Below, piece by piece: positions 51,127 through 58,797 of a DNA stretch of 64,000 bases; the stretch's first letter is position 1; each line of letters begins with the position of its first letter. The DNA is from Geodermatophilus amargosae. GTDB lineage: Bacteria; Actinomycetota; Actinomycetes; Mycobacteriales; Geodermatophilaceae. A program made the position numbers and the translations under genes. Under the pieces are notes generated by a model. It was given only the letters and a program-made list of their open reading frames with translations. It was not told the DNA's origin and ran no database searches. The stretch covers positions 62,001 to 126,000 of the forward strand of contig NZ_FPBA01000006.1 in assembly GCF_900116515.1 (NCBI RefSeq). Direction: 5' to 3'.

Positions 51127-51663
51127 GTGGCGTCTGCTGACCTGCTCCTGCACCCGGTGCGCCTGCGCGTCGTGCAGGCGCTGCTGGGGGAACGGACCCT
51201 GACCACCGGGGACCTGCACGCCGAGTTGCCCGACGTCCCGGTCGCCACGCTGTACCGCCACGTCGGGGTGCTCGCCGAGGCCGGGTTGCTGGAGGTGGTG
51301 GGGGAGCGCCGGGTCCGCGGGAGCACCGAGCGCACCTACCGGCTCGTGACCGAGGCCGCCTCCGTCGGGCCCGAGGAGGCGGCGGGGATGACGCCGGAGC
51401 AGCACCGGCGCGCGTTCGGCACCTTCGTGGCCGCCCTGCTGGCCGACTTCGACCGCTGGGTCGACGCCGGTGCCGCCGCCCCGGGCGGACTGGACGCCGC
51501 CCGGGACGGGATGGGTTACCGGATGACCGGTCTGTGGCTGGACGACGACGAGTTCGCCGCCCTGGTCGCGGACCTGCGGCAGGTGGTGGGCGACCGCCTG
51601 ACGAACGGGCCGGACGGGGAGCGTCGCCGTTGCCTGCTCGGGACGGTCTTCCTGCCGGGGTGA
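51127..51663 (+). CDS. ArsR-like winged-helix regulator
   Basis: A 178-residue regulator: N-terminal winged HTH (about 3-75; LLLHPVRLRVVQALLGERTLTTGDLHAELPDVPVATLYRHVGVLAEAGLLEVVGERRVRG in short blocks) and a C-terminal helical domain of about 95 residues that likely binds ligand or dimerizes. There is no metal-binding cysteine pair. The GTG at 51127 has AGAGAGG 8 bases upstream. It is divergent from the PH-like/hydrolase operon, which it probably represses. Confidence 0.88.
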   Translation: MASADLLLHPVRLRVVQALLGERTLTTGDLHAELPDVPVATLYRHVGVLAEAGLLEVVGERRVRGSTERTYRLVTEAASVGPEEAAGMTPEQHRRAFGTFVAALLADFDRWVDAGAAAPGGLDAARDGMGYRMTGLWLDDDEFAALVADLRQVVGDRLTNGPDGERRRCLLGTVFLPG

Positions 51664-51747
51664 CCCAGGGTCGGGCACTCCGCACTGGTTCTCGGCCCCC
51701 TCCCGGGTCCCGTCCCGAGCGGGCGAGGGATGGGGAGGAGGGGCCGT

Positions 51748-52284
51748 TCAGGCGGCGGCGCGGACGGCGGCGCGGGTGGTCCGCCGCTCGGCCCTGGCCT
51801 CGGCCCGCGACACCCGCTTGTTGGCCTTGGCCAGGGTCTTCGCGGCCTTCTCGACCCGCTTGGTGCCGCGGTCGACGGTGCCGCGGGTGAGCAGGCCGAC
51901 GCCGATGCCGAGCAGCCACACGTCCTTGGCGATCGACAGGCCCTGCTCGGTGGGGGCCAGGCTGCCCTCCTTGCGCATGCCGGGCGTGCGCAGGTAGAGA
52001 CCGAGCAGGCCACCGGCGAAGCCGGTGAGCACGGCGCCGGCCAGCGCGGTGGGCACGAACGGCGTCAGCAGCGCGGCGCCGACGGCGATCTCCGCCGTCG
52101 ACAGCGCCTGCACGAACTGCTTCGGCTCGACGTCCTTGAGGAACGGGTAGGTGCCGCTGGCGAAACCGTGCAGGCCCGCCGCGGTCTGGTCGTCGGCAGC
52201 ACGCTTGCCCAGCCCGCTGTTGAGGATGAACGCGCCGGCCGAGATCCGCGGACCGATCTCGGACAGGGTGATGGGCAGGGCCAT
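51748..52284 (-). CDS. DoxX-like membrane protein
   Basis: A 178-residue protein with about four membrane helices (around 15-35, 55-80, 85-105 and 125-145) and a long basic Lys/Arg/Ala C-terminal helix. The layout LNSGLGKRAADDQTAAGLHGFA...AEIAVGAALLTPFVPTALAG...GLLGLYLRTPGMR...AKDVWLLGIG is that of DoxX-type proteins, which in mycobacteria associate with redox and thiol homeostasis. GAGGTG precedes the ATG. It is convergent with the HTH regulator; the gap (51664-51747) contains a long imperfect GGCCCC...GGGGCC hairpin. Confidence 0.85.
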   Translation of the reverse strand: MALPITLSEIGPRISAGAFILNSGLGKRAADDQTAAGLHGFASGTYPFLKDVEPKQFVQALSTAEIAVGAALLTPFVPTALAGAVLTGFAGGLLGLYLRTPGMRKEGSLAPTEQGLSIAKDVWLLGIGVGLLTRGTVDRGTKRVEKAAKTLAKANKRVSRAEARAERRTTRAAVRAAA

Positions 52285-52359
52285 CGGGCACCTCGCAGGG
52301 TCGTGGGGGACGGTCGGGAGGACTCTTCCCGACCGCCCCCGCGACGACACCACCCGGGG

Positions 52360-53982
52360 TCAGCGGCCTCCGCGCCGGGTGCGCCCGCTGAACGACGACG
52401 CCGAGTGCGTCCCGGCCCGCGCGGCCAGCTCGGCGCGGGTGCGCGCCGGGCCCGCGGGGCGGCCGGAACCGGCGGTGCGCGCCGCGCTGCGGCCGGCGGA
52501 CGGCGCGGACGCCGTCGTCGCGGTCGCCGAGCCGCCGGTGCCGCCGCGACGGCGCCGTCCGCCGCCCTGGCCCTGCGGCTGGGGAGCGGGCGCCGGGGCC
52601 GGCTCGACGTACGGGGCGGCCGGGCCGGTCAGCGCGGTGATCTGCTCCGCGCCGGGGCGGATGGAGCTGACGACCGGCGTGATCCCGGCCTGGCGGGTCA
52701 GCGTGCGCACCTCGCCGTTCTGGTCCGGGGTGGACAGCGTGACCACCGTGCCGCCGGCACCGGCGCGCGCGGTGCGGCCGGAGCGGTGCAGGTAGGCCTT
52801 GTGCTCCGTCGGCGGGTCGACGTGCACGACCAGCGCGACGTCGTCGACGTGGATGCCGCGGGCGGCGATGTCGGTCGCGCACAGCACGCGGGTCTCACCG
52901 TTGCTGAACGCCTCGAGGTTCCGCTCGCGGGCGTTCTGGCTGAGGTTGCCGTGCAGGTCGACCGCCGGGACGCCCGAGGCGGTGAGCTGCTTGGCCAGCT
53001 TCTTGGCCTGGTGCTTGGTCCGGGTGAACAGCACGCTGCGGCCCAGGCCGGAGGCGAGCTGGCGCACGACCTCGGGCTTGTCGGCGGCGCTGACCTGGAA
53101 CACGTGGTGGGTCATGGTGGACACCGGGGCGACGGCCGGGTCGACCGAGTGCGTGACCGGCGCGGACAGGTAGCGCTTCACCAGCACGTCGACGCCGTTG
53201 TCCAGCGTGGCCGAGAACAGCATCCGCTGCCCGACCTTCGGCGTCCGGTCCAGCAGCCGCTTGACGCCGGGCAGGAAGCCCAGGTCGGCCATGTGGTCGG
53301 CCTCGTCGAGGATGGTGACCTCGATCGCGGAGAGGTCGGCGTGGCCCTGGCCGATCAGGTCCTCGAGCCGGCCGGGGCAGGCGATGAGCACGTCGACGCC
53401 GGAGGCCAGCGCCTGGACCTGCGGGTTCTGGCCCACGCCCCCGAAGACGACCGTCGTCCGCATGCCGAGCGCGCGGGCCAGCGGCTCGACGACGGCGGCG
53501 ACCTGGTTGGCCAGCTCGCGGGTCGGCACGAGCACCAGCGAGCGCGGCCTGCGGGCCTGGCGGCGGGTGGTGGAGGCGGCCAGCCGGGAGACCAGCGGGA
53601 GGGCGAAGGCGATGGTCTTGCCCGAGCCGGTGCGGCCGCGGCCGAGCACGTCGCGGCCGGCCAGCGAGTCGGGCAGCGTCGCGACCTGGATGGGGAACGG
53701 CGCGGTGATGCCGCTGGCGGTGAGCACCTCGACCAGCGGCGCGGGGACGCCGAGCTCGGCGAAGGTGGTGTCGGTGGGCAGGACGGTGGGGACGTCGCCG
53801 GCGGGGATCTCGACCGCCGGGGCGGGAGTCGTCGTCGCGGTGGTCGTCGCGGTGGTCGTCGTGGTGGTCGCCGTCGTGGCGGGTGCCGCGACGGCGGTGC
53901 CCGTCCCGCGGCCCCGGCCACGGCCGCCGCGGCGGCGCGGCCGGGAGGTGCCGGCGGGGGAGGGGGTGTTCGGGGAGGTCAT
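52360..53982 (-). CDS. DEAD-box RNA helicase, RhlE/CshA-like
   Basis: A 540-residue ATP-dependent RNA helicase. Motifs in order: Q-motif PFPIQVATLP, motif I GRGRTGSGKT, Ia PTRELA, motif II DEAD, motif III SAT, then RVLCATDIAARGIHVDD (motif V) and HRSGRTARAG (motif VI). The N-terminal 55 residues are Arg/Gly then Thr/Ala repeats, and the C-terminal 110 are Gly/Arg/Ala-rich, both likely to bind RNA or form condensates. GAGGAA precedes the ATG. A 276-base gap upstream (53983-54258) has no gene and may be a long 5' leader, as is common for cold-induced helicases. Confidence 0.95.
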   Translation of the reverse strand: MTSPNTPSPAGTSRPRRRGGRGRGRGTGTAVAAPATTATTTTTTATTTATTTPAPAVEIPAGDVPTVLPTDTTFAELGVPAPLVEVLTASGITAPFPIQVATLPDSLAGRDVLGRGRTGSGKTIAFALPLVSRLAASTTRRQARRPRSLVLVPTRELANQVAAVVEPLARALGMRTTVVFGGVGQNPQVQALASGVDVLIACPGRLEDLIGQGHADLSAIEVTILDEADHMADLGFLPGVKRLLDRTPKVGQRMLFSATLDNGVDVLVKRYLSAPVTHSVDPAVAPVSTMTHHVFQVSAADKPEVVRQLASGLGRSVLFTRTKHQAKKLAKQLTASGVPAVDLHGNLSQNARERNLEAFSNGETRVLCATDIAARGIHVDDVALVVHVDPPTEHKAYLHRSGRTARAGAGGTVVTLSTPDQNGEVRTLTRQAGITPVVSSIRPGAEQITALTGPAAPYVEPAPAPAPQPQGQGGGRRRRGGTGGSATATTASAPSAGRSAARTAGSGRPAGPARTRAELAARAGTHSASSFSGRTRRGGR

Positions 53983-54258
53983 CGGTTCCTCGGGCGTTTC
54001 GGGTCGCCGTCGTCGGTCACCGTGCGCAGGCGCTGGCCCCGGGAGCGGGGCGGAGCGCGCCGGCGGCGACGTCGGACAGCCGGGCGCGCCTCCGTGGCGC
54101 TGCACCAGCCCGACGTCGAGTCCTGCAGCTCCGGATGAGCGAGGGCAACGCCGGTACGTCCCACTCAACCAGACGCGGGCGCCGATCCTGCCGCCCGAGG
54201 GAGGAGTCGCGCGTCACACCCACCCGTTCGAGGGGTCTCTGTAGCGCTGTCGGCTCCC

Positions 54259-55266
54259 TCAGGCGGTGCGGCCGGCGCCGCGGTAGGTGCGCCGGTAGGC
54301 GCCGGGCGCCACCCCGATCGAGGCGCGCAGGTGCTGGCGCAGCGACGCCGGGGTGCCGAAGCCGGCGTCGGCGGCGACCCGGTCGATCGAGGCGTCGGTG
54401 GACTCCAGCAGCCGGCGGGCCAGCGCGATCCGCTGCGACGCCAGCCAGCGCAGCGGCGACAGGCCCGTCTCCTCCCGGAAGCGGCGGGTGAACGTGCGCA
54501 CGCTCATCCGCGCGTGCGCGGCGAGGCCGGCCAGCGTGAGCGGCTCGGCCAGGTGCTCCAGCGCCCAGGCGCGGGTGGCCGCCGTCCCGGTGTCCCCGGC
54601 GTCGGGCAGCGGCCGCTCGACGAACTGCGACTGCCCGCCCTCCCGCCACGGCGCGACGACGTTGCGCCGCGCCACCCGGTTGGCCACCTCGCTGCCGTGG
54701 TCGCGCCGCACCAGGTGCAGCAGCAGGTCGATGCCCGCGGCGTTGCCGGCGCTGGTGAGCACGTCGCCGTCGTCGACGAAGAGCACGTCGGGGTCCAGCC
54801 GCACCGTCGGGAAGAGCTTCCGGAAGGCGGCGGCGTGCATCCAGTGCGTCGTCGCGGGCCGGCCGTCGAGCAGGCCGGCGGCGGCGAGGACGAAGGCGCC
54901 GGTGCAGATCGACAGCATCCGGGCGTGCCCGGCGGCGTCGCGGAGCGCGGCGGACAGCTCCCCGGCGACCCGGCCGTCGGCCATCGCCGGGCCGCCCTGC
55001 ACCCCGGGGACGACGACGGTCGCCGCGGTCCGCAGCAGCGTGGCGTCGTGCTCGGGCGTGATCGAGTAGCCGGCCGAGGTGCGCACCGGGCGCCCGTCGA
55101 GGGTGGCGACGCGGACGCGGTAGAGCGGGCGCTCGTCGGCGTCGACCGCGCCGCCGAGCAGCCGGTGCGGCAGGCCGAGCTCGAAGGCGATGGTGCCGGG
55201 GAGGGCGAGGACGGCGACCTCGTGGCGGTGGCCGCCGTTCACGACCGGACCCGGGCCTGACGTCAT
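54259..55266 (-). CDS. GlxA-type AraC-family regulator (DJ-1/PfpI domain plus HTH)
   Basis: A 335-residue regulator. The N-terminal DJ-1/PfpI amidotransferase-like domain (about 15-190) has the nucleophile-elbow-type Cys in MLSICTGAFVLAAAGLLDG; the C-terminal AraC HTH pair (about 225-325) includes LAAHARMSVRTFTRRFREETG and VAADAGFGTPASLRQHL. Such proteins control amino-acid, choline or carnitine catabolism. AAGGAT lies 6 bases before the ATG with no Shine-Dalgarno. It is divergent from an MFS transporter gene with 73 bases between. Confidence 0.93.
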   Translation of the reverse strand: MTSGPGPVVNGGHRHEVAVLALPGTIAFELGLPHRLLGGAVDADERPLYRVRVATLDGRPVRTSAGYSITPEHDATLLRTAATVVVPGVQGGPAMADGRVAGELSAALRDAAGHARMLSICTGAFVLAAAGLLDGRPATTHWMHAAAFRKLFPTVRLDPDVLFVDDGDVLTSAGNAAGIDLLLHLVRRDHGSEVANRVARRNVVAPWREGGQSQFVERPLPDAGDTGTAATRAWALEHLAEPLTLAGLAAHARMSVRTFTRRFREETGLSPLRWLASQRIALARRLLESTDASIDRVAADAGFGTPASLRQHLRASIGVAPGAYRRTYRGAGRTA

Positions 55267-55272
55267 GGCCGG

Positions 55273-55278
55273 ATCCTT
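55273..55278 (-). promoter_or_regulatory. -10-like AAGGAT of the GlxA-type gene
   Basis: AAGGAT on the minus strand lies 6 bases before the ATG at 55266. A CACGTG palindrome is just upstream, in the divergent promoter region. Confidence 0.4.
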
Positions 55279-55339
55279 GCACGTGTTGGCCGTCGGGCCA
55301 CTGTCGCCCCCCGGTCGGCGTCGGCCATGCTCTGCAGCC

Positions 55340-56653
55340 GTGACCACGCGGACCGCCCGGATCCACCCTGCCTGGTGGGTGGCCGCCGTGACCTTCCTGG
55401 CGCTCGTCGGCGCCGCCGCCTTCCGCGCGGTGCCCGGCGTGCTCATCGACCCGCTGCGCGCGGAGTACGGCTGGTCGGTGTCGACGATCTCGGCGGCTGT
55501 CGCGGTCAACATGGCGCTCTACGGGCTGACCGCGCCGTTCGCCGCCGCGCTGATGGAGCGCTTCGGCATCCGGCGGGTCGTCGTCGGTGCGCTGCTGCTG
55601 ACCGCGGTCGGCAGCGGCCTGACCGTCTTCATGACGGCGAGCTGGCAGCTGGTGCTGCTGTGGGGCTTCGCGGTCGGGCTCGGCACCGGGTCGATGGCGC
55701 TGTCGCTGGTGGCCACGGTGACCGGCCGCTGGTTCGTCGCGCGGCGCGGGCTGGTCAGCGGCATCCTCACCGCCGGCGGCGCCACCGGGCAGCTGGTGTT
55801 CCTGCCGGTCGTCGCCGCGGTGGCGCAGACCAGCGGCGGGTGGCGGGCGGCGTCGCTCGGGACGACCGCCGCGGCCCTCGCCGTCGTCCCGCTGGTGGCG
55901 TGGCTGCTGCGCGACCGCCCGCGCGACGTCGGCGCCGTCCCCTACGGCGGGACCGCCGCCGACGACGTCGACCCCGTGCGCACCGGTGCGGCCCGCACCG
56001 CGCTGCGCGGGCTGGCGGAGGCGGCGCGGTCGCGGCCGTTCTGGCTGCTGGCCGCGGGCTTCCTCATCTGCGGCGCGTCGACCAACGGCCTGGTGCAGCC
56101 GCACTTCATCCCGGCGGCGCACGACCACGGCATGCCGGTGACGACGGCGGCCTCGCTGCTCGCCGTCGTGGGGATCTTCGACATCGCCGGCACCGTCTTC
56201 TCCGGCTGGCTCACCGACCGCGTGGACCCGCGGGTGCTGCTGCTGGCTTACTACGCACTGCGCGGGTTCTCGCTGTTCCTGCTGCCGCCCCTGTTCGGGC
56301 CGGACCTGCACGTCAGCATGATCGCGTTCATCGTCTTCTACGGCCTGGACTGGGTGGCCACGGTGCCGCCGACGCTGGCGCTGTGCCGCGAGCACTTCGG
56401 CGCGCGGGCACCCGTCGTCTTCGGGTGGGTGTTCGCCTCCCACCAGATCGGCTCGGCGCTGGCGGCCTTCGGCGGCGGCGTCATCCGCGACGTCACCGGC
56501 TCCTACGACCTGGCGTGGTTCGGCGCCGGCGCGCTCTGCCTGGTGGCTGCAGCGCTGTCCATGTCGATCCGCCGTCGTCCCGTCCCGCCGGAGACGCCAC
56601 CCGCCGTCCCCACCGAGCCGACCACCGCGTCGGCCGCCACCACCCACGGCTGA
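55340..56653 (+). CDS. MFS transporter, oxalate/formate antiporter-like
   Basis: A 437-residue MFS protein with about 12 helices. It begins HPAWWVAAVTFLALVGAAAFRAVPGVLIDPL and has FGIRRVVVGALLL after helix 2 and SQ(M/L)-type ATGQLVFLPVV, the style of the oxalate:formate antiporter/monocarboxylate branch. The GTG at 55340 has CATGCT 8 bases upstream. It is divergent from the GlxA-type regulator, which probably controls it. The substrate is likely a carboxylate (inference). Confidence 0.9.
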   Translation: MTTRTARIHPAWWVAAVTFLALVGAAAFRAVPGVLIDPLRAEYGWSVSTISAAVAVNMALYGLTAPFAAALMERFGIRRVVVGALLLTAVGSGLTVFMTASWQLVLLWGFAVGLGTGSMALSLVATVTGRWFVARRGLVSGILTAGGATGQLVFLPVVAAVAQTSGGWRAASLGTTAAALAVVPLVAWLLRDRPRDVGAVPYGGTAADDVDPVRTGAARTALRGLAEAARSRPFWLLAAGFLICGASTNGLVQPHFIPAAHDHGMPVTTAASLLAVVGIFDIAGTVFSGWLTDRVDPRVLLLAYYALRGFSLFLLPPLFGPDLHVSMIAFIVFYGLDWVATVPPTLALCREHFGARAPVVFGWVFASHQIGSALAAFGGGVIRDVTGSYDLAWFGAGALCLVAAALSMSIRRRPVPPETPPAVPTEPTTASAATTHG

Positions 56654-56668
56654 CGGCGCCGATCCTGC

Positions 56669-57016
56669 CTAGTCCAGGCGCTCGAGGGTGAGACGCACGG
56701 TCTGCAGGCGGATCTCGCCGTCGCGGATGACGAAGGTGTCGACGCCGTCGAGCACGCGGGCCTTCTCGGCCACCGCGGTCCACTCGATGAACAGCACGTC
56801 GTCCTCGAAGACCCGCGTGGGGATGTCCCACACGGCGTCGGGGAGCTCGCCGAGCAGGGTCGTGAACAGGCCCCGGACGCCGTCGCGGCCGCGCACCACC
56901 TGTTCCGGGGTGATCAGCACGGCGTCCTCGGCGTAGTCGGCAGCGATCGCGTCGACATCGCCGGCGCCGATCGCGGCCACGTGGTGCTCGAAGACCTCCT
57001 GGGGCGTGCGCGCCAT
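56669..57016 (-). CDS. NTF2-like (SnoaL/DUF4440) protein
   Basis: A 115-residue single NTF2-like cone fold, MARTPQEVFEHHVAAIGAGDVDAIAADYAEDAVLI in short, with GRDGVRGLFTTLL. Members are small isomerases, hydrolases or binding proteins. GAGGAGG precedes the ATG. It is convergent with the MFS gene and downstream of the GMC oxidoreductase, with a long palindrome between, so it is probably transcribed separately. Confidence 0.85.
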   Translation of the reverse strand: MARTPQEVFEHHVAAIGAGDVDAIAADYAEDAVLITPEQVVRGRDGVRGLFTTLLGELPDAVWDIPTRVFEDDVLFIEWTAVAEKARVLDGVDTFVIRDGEIRLQTVRLTLERLD

Positions 57017-57094
57017 GGCTCCTCCTCGTCGCGGGTCCGGGCAGGGGCCCGAGGATGCTCCGGACGACGGGCGCGGACAGCCCCTGGCGCGCGC

Positions 57095-57162
57095 CACTGC
57101 GGGCGTTCCCCGCGCCGTGCCGGTCCTGCAGGACCCGCAGTGCGCGAGGAACACCCGCAACG
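57095..57162. repeat. Large imperfect palindrome after the GMC oxidoreductase gene
   Basis: Two 34-base arms (57095-57128 and 57129-57162) pair with about eight mismatches around the perfect centre GTCCTGCAGGAC (57123-57134). It begins 3 bases beyond the GMC stop on the minus strand. The arms share GCGGG-GTTCC-CGCGC blocks. It is probably a terminator or a degenerate palindromic repeat. Confidence 0.7.
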
Positions 57163-57165
57163 GTG

Positions 57166-58797
57166 TCAGGCGGTGGCGACCAGGGCGGGGTCGACGGTGC
57201 GGCCGGCCAGGAGGTCCGCGGCGCGCTCGGCGATCATGATCGTCGGCGCGTTGGTGTTGCCGCGCACGAGCGTCGGCATCACCGAGGCGTCCACCACCCG
57301 CAGGCCCTCGACGCCGTGCACCCGCAGCTGCGGGTCGACCACCGAGTCGCCGTCGGTGCCCATCCGGCACGACGACACCGGGTGGTACAGCGACTCGAGC
57401 GTGTCCCGCACCGACTGCCGCAGTCCGTCCCGCGTCCGCTCGGGACCGCCCGGCGACCACTCCTCGGCCAGCACCGACGCCAGCGGCCCCACCGAGGCGA
57501 TCTCGCGGGCCTTCTCCACCCCGGTCACCAGCGCGTCGAGGTCCCGCTCGTCGGTGAGGTACCCGGCGTCGATGGCCGGCGCCCACGTCGGGTCGGCCGA
57601 GCGCAGCCGCACCGAGCCGCGGGAGTGCACGTGCACCAGGACGGCGGCCGTGGTGAACGCGTCGACGTCGGGGTCCACCTCTGCCTGACGCCAGAACTTG
57701 ACCGGCAGGAAGTGGTACTGCAGGTCGGGCTGGTCGAGGTCCGCGCGCGAGCGGGTGAACAGGCCCGCCTCGGCCAGGTTCGACGACAGCGGCCCGCGCC
57801 GGGCGCCGAACCACCGCGCGTACCCCGACGGCGACTCCGCCCGGAGCAGCGACCTCCCCGACCGGACGTTCCAGATGACCGGCACCAGCGGGTGGTCCTG
57901 CAGCCCGCCGCCGACCCCGGGCAGGTCGTGGACGACGTCGACGCCGACCTCGCGCAGGTGGGCGCCGGGCCCGATGCCCGACAGCATGAGCAGCTGCGGG
58001 GAGTTCACCGCACCGCCGCTGAGCACGACCTCGCCGGCCGCGTGCGCGGTGTGCGTCTGCCCACCGCGCCGGTACTCGACGCCGGTGGCCCGCCCGCCCG
58101 AGAGCAGCACCCGGGTGGTGAGCGCGCCGGTGAGCACGGTGAGGTTGGGGCGGTCCAGCGCCGGGCGCAGGTAGGCGTCGGCGGCCGACCAGCGGCGGCC
58201 GCGCCGCTGCGTCACCTGGTACTGGCCCACACCCTCCTGGCCGGCGCCGTTGAAGTCGTCGTTGCCGGGGTGGCCGGCCTCCAGCGCCGACCCGACCACC
58301 GCGCGGGTCCACGCGTGCGGCGAGCGGAGGTCCTCGACCCGCAGCGGCCCGCCGACGCCGTGGAAGCGGTCGGCGCCGCGCGCGTTGTCCTCCATCCGGC
58401 GGAACAGCGGCAGCACCGACTCGTAGGACCACGACGGGTCGCCGGTCAGCGACGCCCACTCGTCGTAGTCCGCGGCCGCACCTCGGATGTAGATCATCGC
58501 GTTGATCGACGACGACCCGCCGAGCAGCTTGCCGCGCGGCCAGAACAGCCCGCGCCCGCCGAGGCCCGGCTGCGGCTCGGTCGTGTAGTTCCAGTCCCGG
58601 CGGGTGCGCCAGACCTTGTACATCGCCGCGGGGATCTGGACCTCGAGGACGTCGTCGGAGCCGCCGGCCTCCAGGAGCAGCACCCGCACCGACGGGTCCT
58701 CGGTCAGCCGGGCGGCCAGCGCGCAGCCGGCCGACCCCGCCCCGACGACGACGACGTCGTGGTCCGTCCCGGGTGCCGGGTCCTGCACGCCGCTCAC
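57166..58797 (-). CDS. GMC oxidoreductase (choline/alcohol dehydrogenase-like)
   Basis: A 543-residue FAD enzyme. The N-terminal FAD motif is VVVGAGSAGCALAARLTED; then GMC signature 1 (RGKLLGGSSSINAMIYIRG), signature 2 (GAVNSPQLLMLSGIGP) and the C-terminal catalytic region YHPVSSCRMG with a His, ending RGNTNAPTIMIAERAAD. It oxidizes an alcohol to an aldehyde. The GTG overlaps the aldehyde dehydrogenase stop as GTGA at 58794-58797, so alcohol and aldehyde oxidation are coupled. The alcohol is not identified; choline or a long-chain or polyethylene-glycol-type alcohol are possibilities. Confidence 0.94.
   Translation of the reverse strand: MSGVQDPAPGTDHDVVVVGAGSAGCALAARLTEDPSVRVLLLEAGGSDDVLEVQIPAAMYKVWRTRRDWNYTTEPQPGLGGRGLFWPRGKLLGGSSSINAMIYIRGAAADYDEWASLTGDPSWSYESVLPLFRRMEDNARGADRFHGVGGPLRVEDLRSPHAWTRAVVGSALEAGHPGNDDFNGAGQEGVGQYQVTQRRGRRWSAADAYLRPALDRPNLTVLTGALTTRVLLSGGRATGVEYRRGGQTHTAHAAGEVVLSGGAVNSPQLLMLSGIGPGAHLREVGVDVVHDLPGVGGGLQDHPLVPVIWNVRSGRSLLRAESPSGYARWFGARRGPLSSNLAEAGLFTRSRADLDQPDLQYHFLPVKFWRQAEVDPDVDAFTTAAVLVHVHSRGSVRLRSADPTWAPAIDAGYLTDERDLDALVTGVEKAREIASVGPLASVLAEEWSPGGPERTRDGLRQSVRDTLESLYHPVSSCRMGTDGDSVVDPQLRVHGVEGLRVVDASVMPTLVRGNTNAPTIMIAERAADLLAGRTVDPALVATA

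Noticed and set aside
53983-54258. Small gene in the gap upstream of the DEAD-box helicase
   Set aside because: Open frames there lack ribosome sites, have poor third-position GC bias and give Arg/Ser/Pro-rich nonsense; more likely a 5' leader.
57166-58797. Choline dehydrogenase (betA) by name
   Set aside because: The GMC family is clear, but there is no betaine-pathway regulator or choline transporter and the partner ALDH is not betB-like, so no symbol was given.
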